From: Nodularia sp. (in: cyanobacteria)
GTDB lineage: Bacteria; Cyanobacteriota; Cyanobacteriia; Cyanobacteriales; Nostocaceae
Assembly (NCBI GenBank): GCA_007692755.1
Contig: REBL01000145.1
Location: 48,340 to 112,339, forward strand
Direction of reading: 5' to 3'
DNA: 64,000 bases
Position numbers and translations under genes: made by a program. Each line of letters starts with the position of its first letter. Position 1 is the stretch's first letter. Under the pieces are notes generated by a model, which was not told where the DNA came from, searched no databases, and worked only from the letters and a program-made list of their open reading frames with translations. Below are positions 43,597-52,255 of this stretch, piece after piece.

Positions 43597-43989
43597 TTAC
43601 CACTCATTTGCATCTACCTGCCTACACTCTGCGGTAATTGAGTGTTTTAACTCTGCGGCTTCTGCGTCGCTTAAAATTCCTGCAAACTTTGCCAGGGGAT
43701 GATCTTCGCGTATAGGTTTTACAGCAGGATGTACTAATTCATTCGGTATTTGATTTCGTTCAATATAATCATTAATTTCTGCTTGATGATCTAAATAAAA
43801 ACTCAAGGCATCAAATACTTGTGCTAGTGTTAAATGCGGTAAATGATTGAGGATTTCTTCTGGCATAATTCCCAATCGCCATAAACCAACGATAGCGCGG
43901 ATGGATGTACGAGTACCTGTAATAATTGGCTCTCCACTTAAAATTTCAGGATTGCGTGTTACATATCTAGAGGAAGTTTCAGCAAACAT
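43597..43989 (-). CDS. DUF433 antitoxin without an adjacent toxin
   Basis: 130 residues. YVTRNPEILSGEPIITGTRTSIRAIVGLWRLGIMPEEILNHLPHLTLAQVFDALSFY is DUF433. The C-terminal 40 residues (HPLAKFAGILSDAEAAELKHSITAECRQVDANEW) look like a toxin-wrapping antitoxin tail. No toxin gene follows; the next gene is another DUF433 antitoxin 50 bases on. The partner was probably lost. Confidence 0.78.
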   Translation of the reverse strand: MFAETSSRYVTRNPEILSGEPIITGTRTSIRAIVGLWRLGIMPEEILNHLPHLTLAQVFDALSFYLDHQAEINDYIERNQIPNELVHPAVKPIREDHPLAKFAGILSDAEAAELKHSITAECRQVDANEW

Positions 43990-44043
43990 AATAAAAGTTG
44001 CTCAATTAGTCTGATGTTTTCTCTAGTTTATCAATAAATTTGG

Positions 44044-44142
44044 TTAGTCTGAGCCTCTAACACTCAATGAGTTCAGTATCGATTCCACAATATCATCAGG
44101 AGCTTCTTCAAGTTCTTGGAGCAATTGCTTACGATTTGTCAT
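44044..44142 (-). CDS. Tiny antitoxin-like ORF (DUF2281-style N-terminus)
   Basis: 32 residues, MTNRKQLLQELEEAPDDIVESILNSL..., which resembles the first helix of the small cyanobacterial DUF2281-like proteins (M-T-x-x-E-x-L-L-Q-E-L-E-x-x-P) that often sit next to PIN toxins. It is too short for a full member and may be a truncated relic. Confidence 0.4.
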   Translation of the reverse strand: MTNRKQLLQELEEAPDDIVESILNSLSVRGSD

Positions 44143-44261
44143 ACATCCCAGCCCCCAAAGTAAGATAAATGGCGAACTGACAAGTCAGCGCTGGCGCGAT
44201 CTCTTCCCTCACCGCAGTCATTGCTCCCATGCAAACAAAGCGGCGCGTTGATTTAACTGTA

Positions 44262-44816
44262 TTACTTGCTTACATTGTTTTCAATTTCTTTGAGATAGTA
44301 ATCAGTATTATCCACAATTTTTTTTAAAATTTTTGAAATATATGAAGTAAACTGCTCCTTTGAAATAGTTTCGTAAGGATACTGATGATAGTCCTTCAAA
44401 TAATTGATAATTTTAGTTTTGGACTCACTATCTAATTTTAAAAAAGGATCATTGCGATTGTAAGAGTGATATTCAGAAAGATGGATAAGCTTGCAACCAA
44501 ATTTGTAAACCACCTCCACCCAGCCTTTTTCTAGGTCAACCATGTCCTTGTCAGTAATCTTTTGCATTTTTCCATTTGGAGTTGCTCGATCCCACTGCTT
44601 TCCCGATACAAAATTAGCAATAAGGCGCTCTGATTCTACCGAATTTGCACCAAGACTGTACAAATAAGAAACTCTAATAAGAGAATCAATTTCCTGTCGA
44701 AGCACCGTAATTGCAACACCAATAATGCCATTTTCTAGAAGGATACTTACAGCTTTTTGATGCTCTATTGAACGTTCTCTAACAGTTTGACAAAATTCAT
44801 TGATTAAGGTGTCCAT
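44262..44816 (-). CDS. Hypothetical protein in toxin-antitoxin island
   Basis: 184 residues, mostly helical. MDTLINEFCQTVRERSIEHQKAVSILLENGIIGVAITVLRQEIDSLIRVSYL starts it; the middle has VEVVYKFGCKLIHLSEYHSYN, a possible His cluster, and the C-terminus is Lys-rich. I do not recognise the family. The start overlaps the end of the headless DUF5615 gene by 13 bases, suggesting they were once one transcript. Higher AT content than the surrounding core genes fits foreign origin. Confidence 0.6.
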   Translation of the reverse strand: MDTLINEFCQTVRERSIEHQKAVSILLENGIIGVAITVLRQEIDSLIRVSYLYSLGANSVESERLIANFVSGKQWDRATPNGKMQKITDKDMVDLEKGWVEVVYKFGCKLIHLSEYHSYNRNDPFLKLDSESKTKIINYLKDYHQYPYETISKEQFTSYISKILKKIVDNTDYYLKEIENNVSK

Positions 44817-45087
44817 ATAACCTCTTTAAATTGTGAAATTACTATAAATTCCTTTGTCGGGGCTGAACCTTGAGTAAGTTCTTCCGCTAACTGAGGTAAA
44901 ACTTCCAACAATTGTTGTGTAATCACATCAGGTTTTGCAGAAGATAACCGCAATGTAACCAAACTTGGTTGGTTATACATCTTACCAACAGCTATCAACA
45001 TCGAAAAATCTAAATCTTGGGTGATAATAATTCGACTTTCAACTCTGGCAAGTTCCAAAATATCTACATCATTTGCAGTGTTAGGGA
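44804..45087 (-). pseudogene. Headless DUF5615 PIN-like toxin
   Basis: The frame reads DILELARVESRIIITQDLDFSMLIAVGKMYNQPSLVTLRLSSAKPDVITQQLLEVLPQLAEELTQGS, the second half of a DUF5615 toxin (R-I-x-x-T-x-D-x-D-F). About 45 N-terminal residues are missing. In their place the sequence runs into the copy B promoter repeat at 45088, at the point where vapB starts in copy A. A TTG at 45058 is the only start nearby, so translation is doubtful. Confidence 0.7.
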
Positions 45088-45205
45088 AACTTTCTTTGCA
45101 ACCAAATAATGGTATTACTTATTGTAACCATTTAATTTTTCTGAGTCAAAATGTCAAATAATGTGGTATGGGCGAGCGATTCTAGCTCAGGCTGAATGCG
45201 ATCGC
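45088..45205. repeat. Promoter-region direct repeat, copy B (end of island)
   Basis: 118 bases matching 41846-41964: AACTTTCTTTGCAACCAA at one end, GCTGAATGCGATCGC at the other. Similarity stops where the antitoxin start codon would lie; beyond it is the headless DUF5615 frame. The pair of repeats bounds the toxin-antitoxin stretch on both sides. Confidence 0.75.
45121..45149 (-). promoter_or_regulatory. Sigma70-type promoter in copy B
   Basis: On the minus strand TTGACT (45149-45144), a 17-base spacer, then TACAAT (45126-45121). It would drive the headless toxin and the next gene. Copy A keeps TACAAT but has TTCGTT at -35. Confidence 0.6.
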
Positions 45206-45396
45206 CTACAATTTCAAACATCCTCTGCAATAATTGAATTTTTAATTGGAACAGAAAACTTGGCTATCCGGTCACTGTAGTATAATTGCCAAGTCAAAAA
45301 AATAACGGTAAACTAAAGCAAATTTAAGAAAAAGTCAATAAGTCTTAATTTTCGTTAAAGTTGGGATAACAATCACAGTGTGAGGATTAATACTAT

Positions 45397-46998
45397 ATGC
45401 GAATACTACTGGTATATCCAATATTTCCCAAAACCTTTTGGTCTTATGAGAAAATTCTAGAGTTAGTTGATCGCAAGGTTTTGTTACCACCCTTGGGTTT
45501 AGTGACCGTAGCGGCAATTCTGCCCCAAGAATGGGAGTTTAAGCTGGTTGACCGCAACATTCGTTCAGCGACAGAGGAAGAGTGGGCATGGGCAGATGTG
45601 GTAATTCTGTCCGCGATGATTGTCCAGAAGGAAGATTTGTTAGGGCAAATTCAAGAAGCAAAACGACGTGGTAAGTTAGTTGCTGTGGGTGGTCCTTATC
45701 CTACTTCTGTGCCTCATGAAGTGGAAAATGTCGGTGCAGATTTCCTGATTCTCGATGAAGGGGAAATCACCCTACCCATGTTTATTGAGGCACTGCAACG
45801 GGGTGAAACATCTGGTGTTTTCCGCGCCACAGAGAAACCAGATGTCACCAGTACGCCAATTCCCCGCTTTGATTTATTAGAGTTGAATGCTTATGACATG
45901 ATGTCGGTACAGTTTTCGCGTGGGTGTCCTTTCCAGTGCGAATTTTGTGACATTATTGTTCTCTACGGACGCAAGCCACGCACCAAAACCCCTGCACAAC
46001 TATTAGCAGAGTTAGATTGTCTGTATGAGTTGGGTTGGCGGCGGGGTGTGTTTATGGTGGATGACAACTTTATCGGTAACAAGCGCAATGTGAAATTGTT
46101 GCTGAAAGAGTTGAAAGTCTGGATGGAAGAACATCAGTATCCTTTCCGCTTTGATACCGAGGCTTCTGTAGATTTAGCACAAGACGCAGAAATGCTGGAG
46201 TTGATGGTGGAGTCTGGCTTCTCTGCGGTGTTCTTAGGAATTGAAACCCCGGATGAAGATAGTCTGCAATTAACGAAGAAGTTTCAAAATACCCGCAGTT
46301 CCTTAGCTGATGCAGTGCAAACCATTATCAAAGCTGGGTTGCGGCCAATGGCTGGGTTTATTATTGGGTTTGATGGCGAAAAAGCAGGCGCAGGCGATCG
46401 CATTGTCAAATTTGCGGAACAAGCGGCAATTCCTTCTACTACCTTCGCTATGTTGCAAGCCTTACCAAATACCGCATTGTCCCATCGGCTGAAAAGAGAA
46501 GGACGACTGCGGGAAAACCAAGATGGTAACATCAACCAAACAACGTTGATGAATTTTCTTCCTACCCGTCCTTTAGAAGATATTGGCAGAGAATATATTG
46601 AGGCGTTCTGCACTTTATATGATCCCGTCAACTATTTGGATCGTACCTATCGCTGTTTCTTGATGATGGGTTTGCCAAAATGGAAAGCGCCAGCCAAAAA
46701 GCCGGAATGGATAGTTGTGAAGGCATTACTAATTGTAATTTGGCGACAAGGTATTGTACGAGAAACTCGTTGGAAGTTCTGGCATCACTTATTTAGTATC
46801 CTCAAGCGTAACCCAGGAGTGCTGGAACATTATATTTCTGTCTGCGCTCACAATGAGCATTTTCTAGAGTATCGCCAAATTGTCCGCGAACAAATAGAAA
46901 GCCAGGTAGCTGCGTATTTGGCACAAGGGAAAGAAGAACCTTATGTACCCGTACCAGCTAAAAAAGCTGAGGAAAAAACTGAGGCGATCGCTAGTTAA
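45397..46998 (+). CDS. B12-binding radical SAM protein (DUF4070)
   Basis: 533 residues. The N-terminal cobalamin-binding-like domain (MRILLVYPIFPKTFWSYEKILELV, VAVGGPYPTSVPHEV) lacks a clear D-x-H-x-x-G. The radical SAM core has SRGCPFQCEFCDIIVLYGRKPRTKT (CxxxCxxC; the cluster Cys are in CPFQCEFC). A C-terminal DUF4070 region ends in an Ala/Lys/Glu-rich tail. It probably does SAM-dependent radical chemistry on a lipid or membrane-linked substrate. The hopanoid C2-methylase HpnP belongs to the wider family, but the N-terminal phrases fit a different cyanobacterial subgroup. ATG 45397 with GAGG upstream. Confidence 0.88.
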   Translation: MRILLVYPIFPKTFWSYEKILELVDRKVLLPPLGLVTVAAILPQEWEFKLVDRNIRSATEEEWAWADVVILSAMIVQKEDLLGQIQEAKRRGKLVAVGGPYPTSVPHEVENVGADFLILDEGEITLPMFIEALQRGETSGVFRATEKPDVTSTPIPRFDLLELNAYDMMSVQFSRGCPFQCEFCDIIVLYGRKPRTKTPAQLLAELDCLYELGWRRGVFMVDDNFIGNKRNVKLLLKELKVWMEEHQYPFRFDTEASVDLAQDAEMLELMVESGFSAVFLGIETPDEDSLQLTKKFQNTRSSLADAVQTIIKAGLRPMAGFIIGFDGEKAGAGDRIVKFAEQAAIPSTTFAMLQALPNTALSHRLKREGRLRENQDGNINQTTLMNFLPTRPLEDIGREYIEAFCTLYDPVNYLDRTYRCFLMMGLPKWKAPAKKPEWIVVKALLIVIWRQGIVRETRWKFWHHLFSILKRNPGVLEHYISVCAHNEHFLEYRQIVREQIESQVAAYLAQGKEEPYVPVPAKKAEEKTEAIAS

Positions 46999-47029
46999 TT
47001 GAAATACAATACTTTTCGGTTAAGGTTTT

Positions 47030-47134
47030 GGTCTCCCCAATCCCCTTGAAAAAGGGGGCTAAATTCCTCAAAGTCCCCCTTCTTCTACGCCGAAGGCGCA
47101 TCCCCGAAGGGGTTTAGGGGGATTTAGGATGATC
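47030..47134. repeat. Dispersed repeat with CTACGCCGAAGGCGCATCCCC core, copy A
   Basis: C/G-rich hairpins: TCCCCTTGAAAAAGGGGG and CTACGCCGAAGGCG, ending GGGGTTTAGGGGGAT. An inverted copy is embedded in the MITE-like element at 58002-58166. Confidence 0.75.
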
Positions 47135-47201
47135 TCCAATGTGCAAATATTGTTAACCGAACAGTATTGAGTTAAAATATTGTTCCTAGATTAATTTTTT
47201 C

Positions 47202-47227
47202 TAGAGACGTTGTATACAACGTCTCTA
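47202..47227. repeat. 26-bp perfect palindrome TAGAGACG...CGTCTCTA
   Basis: TAGAGACGTTGTA followed directly by its exact reverse complement. It is the longest perfect member of the dispersed GTAGAGACG palindromes in this window. Confidence 0.85.
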
Positions 47228-47286
47228 CATTTTTTTATCCAGAAGTTTGTCAATAATGTCAAGTACAATCATTGCAAAACGTCCAT

Positions 47287-47394
47287 TTATTCGAGTAATT
47301 GGGAGAGACTGATTTTTTGTTGTAAGCTCATTTTGACCCCAGGCGTAAGTTCTCCATCACGCATAGTGGTGTCAAAGATGAAGACTTTATCCAT
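47287..47394 (-). pseudogene. Remnant of a 2-isopropylmalate synthase-like gene (leuA family), N-terminal only
   Basis: MDKVFIFDTTMRDGELTPGV at the start, then KMSLQQKISLSQLLE and a TAA. This matches the N-terminal block of the LeuA/homocitrate synthase family (I-F-D-T-T-x-R-D-G-E), including the metal-binding Asp. After 35 codons the frame breaks and no homology continues. GGGGAG lies upstream of the ATG (47394), so a ribosome site survives. The fragment sits among dispersed repeats just after the end of the RNase II gene. Confidence 0.7.
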
Positions 47395-47450
47395 ACATTC
47401 TCCCCATTAGACATCTGGTGAAAATTAAATATGCTTTTCCTATAACCCTT

Positions 47451-47478
47451 GTAGAGACTTTACATGGAACGTCTCTAC
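47451..47478. repeat. Dispersed palindrome GTAGAGAC...GTCTCTAC
   Basis: An 8-bp stem with a 12-base loop, close to the RNase II stop. It could act as its terminator. Confidence 0.7.
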
Positions 47479-47512
47479 ATTCTTTTCCGGATATATCTAT
47501 TATTCCTAACAG

Positions 47513-49573
47513 TTAATTCGTTGCTTGATGGCTTTCTTGATAAATTATTTCTTGAAACTGAATCATATCTTTTTGCGGGTCAGCGTGACTAACTTTGACC
47601 AATACCTGTTCTCCTAGTCCTACGGTACGTTTAAAGAACATCGGCAACTGTAAGCCCAAATCTTCTAACAAAATTAGTGCCAAGTTGCTATCTTCACGTA
47701 GCCACATTAAAACTGTCACGTCCCAAACTTGGTCAGGATGACGGCGCAAATATTCTAAAGCCCAATATCTATTAGTTTGCCGTTCTACCATTGTCACTTC
47801 TTGGGTGGTAGAGGTGACTGTCATCATCACTTCTCGCAGTTGGTCGGCTGTAAAGGGCAAACTTTCACCCCGCAAGTGGGCTTTTAACTGGAAGTGAGTC
47901 AGTAAGTCACTGTAACGGCGAATGGGAGAAGTTGCTTGAGTGTAAGTATTTAAACCTAAACCTGCATGACGTAGAGGCGTGATGCTCATTTCACTCTTGG
48001 GCATACAACGACGCATGGCGCAGGAGCGAACAAATCCGGCTGGGAGTAACAGCAGTTCTTCGTCTGGAGGTAATTCTGGTTGGGGTTGACCACGAAAGGG
48101 CAAGGGTATATTGTGAGCTTGACCGTAACGGGCGGCTACTTCACCCGCCATAATCATCATTTCCGCTACCAATTGCCGTGATGAGGAATCATCTAAAATA
48201 TCAATGTCGATTTGGTCATTTTTGACTTTGATCGTCGCCTCTGGCATATTGATACTGATGGCTCCTTGAGTATAACGCCAAGATTTGCGCTGTTTTGCCC
48301 AGTTAGCGATCGCCTCAATTTCTGGTTCGGCTTCGACACCTAATTCCAGCATCTCATCCACATCTTCGTAGGTGAGGCGATAAGTCGGCTTAATAAAACT
48401 AGGATGAATGGTGTAATCTTCTACACCTCCGGCTTCGTCTAAAACCACCCCAAAACTCAAGGCGCAAGAAACCCTACCCTGTACCAAACTCATGGGGCCA
48501 GTTGCCAATAATTCCGGGAACATGGGAACCATCCCCGTAGGCAAATACACTGTACTGCCCCGTTTTCTGGCTTCTAAGTCTAATTCATCTTCTGGCACTA
48601 ACCACCGGGTAGGATCAGCAATATGCACCCATAACCGTTCTCGCCCATCTGGAAGTAATTCCCAACTTAAACCATCGTCTATCTCAGTGGTGCTTTCATC
48701 ATCAATTGTATAGACCTTTAAATGAGACAAATCTAGGCGATTTGCATCTAAGTCGGTGGGTGGGAAATCCAAACGCTGTTGCGCCACTTCTAATACCTTG
48801 CTAGGAAACTGAACCGGAATTGACGAACGACGCAGAAACAAGTTCTCATGGGCATCCCACCAACCTAAGTCTATTAATAACTGTAAAGCTCCTGGGGGAG
48901 TTGCTGGACGTTCCAGCATATTCATTGTTTCTAAAACTGGGCTTGGCGGCGGATAGGCACGGGCGAGAGTATCAAAGTTTACTCCCATCCGCACTACATC
49001 GGCCAGCAATGCTGCGTATTTTTCCAGTCCTTCTAGTCGCTGGCGGTCGTGGCGTTGCCATTCCACTGCTTCACCCCGGAGGGCTTGTTCTACACGATCC
49101 GCAAATTCCTTCTGTCCCCTAGCTTTCAGTGCCTTTACTTCTATCTGGTGTTTGAGTTCTGCTACCTGCGCCGCAGTGCGTGGTTCATAGGCTTCTGCTT
49201 TTTGCTTGAAATAGAGTTTGTCTTCTGATAACAAGCAATGGGCAGCATAACAAGCAGCTGAATCTGATTCCGAAAACAGCAGATTGGCCATTTGGGCTGG
49301 TGTGACGGCTTCTCCATCCTCAACCAGTAATTCCCAAGCTACTTCCAGACTAGAGGGGTCTATATAAGGTTGAACCTGCCCTTGAAAACTGCCAATGTCA
49401 GAGGGCTTATAGGTTTGTCCGTTAACTGTATAACTAATTTGTCTAGGCGCGAGGCTGTGAGATTGACCACGTTCATCTAACACAAACCAACGGGTTTTGC
49501 CGTCCGGGCGATCTACTACACCCAGACGGCGATCGCCTTGAACCCTAAATTCAACTAGCGTACCCTTATCCAC
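47513..49573 (-). CDS. RNase II/R-family exoribonuclease
   Basis: 686 residues. The RNB catalytic domain has YTIDDESTTEIDDGLSWELL (the D-D-x-x-x-x-E-I-D-D-A-like metal site, here ending DDG) and LWVHIADPTRWLVPEDELDLEARKRGSTVYLP. The QATSPIRRYSDLLTHFQLKAHL signature is present, then an S1 domain. It degrades RNA 3' to 5'. Length and domain order fit the cyanobacterial RNase II-like protein rather than the longer E. coli RNase R, so no symbol is forced. Third gene of the rpmG-rpsR-RNase operon (GTG start). Confidence 0.92.
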   Translation of the reverse strand: MDKGTLVEFRVQGDRRLGVVDRPDGKTRWFVLDERGQSHSLAPRQISYTVNGQTYKPSDIGSFQGQVQPYIDPSSLEVAWELLVEDGEAVTPAQMANLLFSESDSAACYAAHCLLSEDKLYFKQKAEAYEPRTAAQVAELKHQIEVKALKARGQKEFADRVEQALRGEAVEWQRHDRQRLEGLEKYAALLADVVRMGVNFDTLARAYPPPSPVLETMNMLERPATPPGALQLLIDLGWWDAHENLFLRRSSIPVQFPSKVLEVAQQRLDFPPTDLDANRLDLSHLKVYTIDDESTTEIDDGLSWELLPDGRERLWVHIADPTRWLVPEDELDLEARKRGSTVYLPTGMVPMFPELLATGPMSLVQGRVSCALSFGVVLDEAGGVEDYTIHPSFIKPTYRLTYEDVDEMLELGVEAEPEIEAIANWAKQRKSWRYTQGAISINMPEATIKVKNDQIDIDILDDSSSRQLVAEMMIMAGEVAARYGQAHNIPLPFRGQPQPELPPDEELLLLPAGFVRSCAMRRCMPKSEMSITPLRHAGLGLNTYTQATSPIRRYSDLLTHFQLKAHLRGESLPFTADQLREVMMTVTSTTQEVTMVERQTNRYWALEYLRRHPDQVWDVTVLMWLREDSNLALILLEDLGLQLPMFFKRTVGLGEQVLVKVSHADPQKDMIQFQEIIYQESHQATN

Positions 49574-49669
49574 AACTCTCGCAATTATTGGTGAACATTT
49601 TTTATAGTTTTAAGTTCAGAGTTAGGAGTTTTGATTCTTAACTCATCACTCATAACTCATGACTTTTTC

Positions 49670-49885
49670 TTAAGCTTCCGCATTGACGAATGGCAATAAT
49701 GCCACAATCCGCGCCCGTTTAATTGCTAATGTCAAATCTCTTTGTTGCTTACAGGTAAGCCCTGTAATCCGACGTGGTAATATTTTGCCTCGCTCGGTAA
49801 TAAACTTACGCAACAAATCAACATCTTTGTAGTCGATGGGATCTCCTGGCTTAATAGGAGACAGGCGACGACGATAGTAACTCAT
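49670..49885 (-). CDS. rpsR: 30S ribosomal protein S18
   Basis: 71 residues: [66 protein letters not shown], complete S18 with its rRNA-binding RITG...Q...L..AIKRAR. It lies between rpmG (2-base gap) and RNase II, a conserved cyanobacterial order. Confidence 0.97.
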   Translation of the reverse strand: MSYYRRRLSPIKPGDPIDYKDVDLLRKFITERGKILPRRITGLTCKQQRDLTLAIKRARIVALLPFVNAEA

Positions 49886-49887
49886 CT

Positions 49888-50082
49888 TTACTTAATTTCC
49901 TTGTGAACAGTATGTTTGTTGCAGTGTGTGCAGAATTTTTTCAGTTCTACACGGTTAGTCGTATTGCGACGGTTCTTGGTGCTGGTATATCTGGAGACAC
50001 CAGCAGACCGTTTGTCGGGGTTACTACGACACTCGGTACATTCGAGTGTCATTATTATGCGGGCACCTTTACTCTTAGCCAT
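49888..50082 (-). CDS. rpmG: 50S ribosomal protein L33
   Basis: 64 residues starting [21 protein letters not shown]. The four Cys (CTEC, CTHC) form a zinc site and [17 protein letters not shown] is the usual end. ATG 50082 replaces an upstream non-ATG start. First gene of the ribosomal operon. Confidence 0.96.
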   Translation of the reverse strand: MAKSKGARIIMTLECTECRSNPDKRSAGVSRYTSTKNRRNTTNRVELKKFCTHCNKHTVHKEIK

Positions 50083-50126
50083 AATCTTACAAACAGTCAA
50101 GCCTGAAGAGAAATTAACACAAATTA

Positions 50127-50684
50127 CTATCTTCTCACACTTCGGCGCATTTTTGCAACTAATCGTTGAATTTTTATATCTAGCGAATAGCCCCGACGCG
50201 ACGAAACTATGAAACTTCCAGCATAACGGTCGTGTAGGGCTTGCTGCATCTGGTTGTCAGATAAAGCAGCACCACAATCAATTGCCAGGGGAATTAATAG
50301 CAGTATAGCAGTGGGGTTAGCTCTGATGTTAGCCAGGGCAATTGACACCAAAAGCGCTGCAATTCCGATTATAGCTTCTCGCTTGAGCAGCGATCGCAAG
50401 GTGGGAACTCTGCCTGTAATTTCGCCATTACGGACTTCGAGAATTTTTAAGTCAAAAGCCCAACGGCCTAAGCTCTGCCCTTGATTGTTGTAAACTACCA
50501 GGATGCGAAAAATCACCCAGCAGAACAGAAAAACCAGAATTTGCACCCACTGGATACCGATTTGATTCCCTCCCAATATAGAACTGATTAACCAGACTCC
50601 CAGGAAGTCTAGCCCTAATGCCATTCCTCGCCGACCAATATCAGCTTTGGGATAGTGTATTTCGGGGACTCGTTCTATAGTCAT
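50127..50684 (-). CDS. RDD-family membrane protein
   Basis: 185 residues with about four hydrophobic segments. [23 protein letters not shown] carries the R-x(n)-D-D-like RDD motif (here R-x6-LDF). [23 protein letters not shown] is the family's second block, and [17 protein letters not shown] the third. The function is unknown; some relatives are proton or ion exchangers. ATG 50684 was chosen. Divergent from moeA. Confidence 0.8.
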   Translation of the reverse strand: MTIERVPEIHYPKADIGRRGMALGLDFLGVWLISSILGGNQIGIQWVQILVFLFCWVIFRILVVYNNQGQSLGRWAFDLKILEVRNGEITGRVPTLRSLLKREAIIGIAALLVSIALANIRANPTAILLLIPLAIDCGAALSDNQMQQALHDRYAGSFIVSSRRGYSLDIKIQRLVAKMRRSVRR

Positions 50685-50713
50685 AAAAAATAGGCATTTA
50701 TTAGAAGTTGAAG

Positions 50714-52000
50714 ATGTCAAAACCGGAGTCATTGGCCATGCTATCAGTTAGGGATGCAGAGGCAATTATTTTAAATTTGGTGCAACCGTTAGATCCGCAA
50801 CGGGATATAGAAATTATAGATTTATTGGCAGCAGACCATCGTATTTTGTCCACTCCTGTCACCAGTCAATTAGATTTTCCCCATTGGGATAATTCGGCAA
50901 TGGATGGCTATGCAGTTCGTTACGAAGATGTCCAGCACTCTAGCGACGCACAGCCCACTAGTTTAGAAATTATCGAAGAGATTCCCGCAGGATATCAACC
51001 CCAGTCTACACTGCAACCAGGGCAAGCTGCGCGGATTTTTACAGGTGCGGTGATGCCAACCGGGGCGGATACTGTGGTAATGCAGGAAAAAACACGCCGA
51101 GAAGAAAACCGTGTATTTATTTTGGCTGCACCCCAAGAACAAGAATTTGTTAGACACAAAGGGGCTTTTTACCAAGGGGGAAAACAATTATTACCCAGAG
51201 GAGTTAAATTACATCCTCCAGAAATTGCAGTTTTAGCGGCAGCGCAATGTGCGAAATTAAGTGTTTACCGTCGTCCGCGTGTGGCAATTTTTTCTAGTGG
51301 TGACGAGTTAGTAACGGCTGATCAAATTTTGCAACCTGGTCAAATTGTCGATTCTAATCAATACGCTTTAGCCGCATTGGTGAGGGAAGCGGGAGCAGAA
51401 CCCTTATTATTGGGTATTGTCAAAGATCATCCAGATGCTTTGCGAGAAGCGATCGCCTACGCCATAACTCATGCTGATATAGTTTTATCGTCTGGTGGTG
51501 TATCTGTGGGCGATTATGACTATATTGATCAAATTCTGGAATCTCTGGAAGCTAAAATTCATATTCAATCTGTAGCCATAAGTCCCGGTAAACCCCTCAC
51601 CGTCGCCACTTTCCCCACTCCCCACTCCCCACTCCCTACTCCCCACTCCCCCATCTACTTTGGTTTACCGGGAAATCCTGTTTCGGCTATGGTGACTTTC
51701 TGGCGATTTGTGCAACCAGCGATGGGGAAGCTTTCGGGGTTGGCTGGTGGTTGGGAACCGGAATTTTTGAAAGTGCGATCGCATCACGAGTTAAAATCCA
51801 ATGGCAAGCGGGAAACTTACGTTTGGGGTAGCTTGCATTTAATTGATGGCGTTTATGAATTTCACAAAGCTGGCGGTAGTCGCAGTTCGGGTAATTTAAT
51901 TAATTTAGCTCAAACTAATGCTTTAGCTGTTCTGCCTGTGGGTACAACATTGATTTCTCCACAAGCAGAGGTGCAAGTTTTACGGGTTGCGCTCGGATGA
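50714..52000 (+). CDS. moeA: Molybdopterin molybdenumtransferase MoeA, with a repeat-derived insertion
   Basis: 428 residues. DFPHWDNSAMDGYAVRYED, ARIFTGAVMPTGADTVVMQE, VAIFSSGDELV, DIVLSSGGVSVGDYDYI and GLPGNPVSAMVTFW are all MoeA motifs, including the catalytic Asp of the DNSAMDGYA block. It inserts molybdate into adenylylated molybdopterin to form Mo-cofactor. Between TVAT and IYFGLPGNPVSA lies PTPHSPLPTPHSP, encoded by tandem CCCACTC units, an insertion absent from typical MoeA. The start could also be ATG 50738. Confidence 0.94.
   Translation: MSKPESLAMLSVRDAEAIILNLVQPLDPQRDIEIIDLLAADHRILSTPVTSQLDFPHWDNSAMDGYAVRYEDVQHSSDAQPTSLEIIEEIPAGYQPQSTLQPGQAARIFTGAVMPTGADTVVMQEKTRREENRVFILAAPQEQEFVRHKGAFYQGGKQLLPRGVKLHPPEIAVLAAAQCAKLSVYRRPRVAIFSSGDELVTADQILQPGQIVDSNQYALAALVREAGAEPLLLGIVKDHPDALREAIAYAITHADIVLSSGGVSVGDYDYIDQILESLEAKIHIQSVAISPGKPLTVATFPTPHSPLPTPHSPIYFGLPGNPVSAMVTFWRFVQPAMGKLSGLAGGWEPEFLKVRSHHELKSNGKRETYVWGSLHLIDGVYEFHKAGGSRSSGNLINLAQTNALAVLPVGTTLISPQAEVQVLRVALG
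51613..51652. repeat. (CCCACTC)n tandem repeat inside moeA
   Basis: Five to six imperfect CCCACTC heptamers in frame within moeA, adding about 13 residues (PTPHSPLPTPHSP) just before the conserved GLPGNPVSA block. Confidence 0.85.
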
Positions 52001-52047
52001 AATGTGTTTTTTAGGAGGAACGTTCGCGTAGCGTGCGCGTAGCGCAT

Positions 52048-52114
<67 letters not shown>

Positions 52115-52255
52115 TGCGTTGGTGTAGTCTTGAGAAAAACTTAGGACTTACGCAACAACTCTGGTGAAACCTCTTTCCTTTGTGTTCTTTGTGTCCTTTG
52201 TGGTATGCGCTGCGCGCACGCTACGCGAACGTTTTTTCCTAATTTTCCGTAAGTC

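Noticed and set aside
45397..46998. Hopanoid C2-methylase HpnP
   Set aside because: The radical SAM motif fits, but N-terminal residues do not match HpnP as I recall it, so only the wider family is claimed.
47210..47410. A 66-residue + strand frame
   Set aside because: It lies opposite the LeuA-like remnant; the minus strand carries the recognisable protein.
48820..49122. 100-residue + strand frame inside the RNase gene
   Set aside because: It is antisense to a clear RNase II coding region and has no family features.
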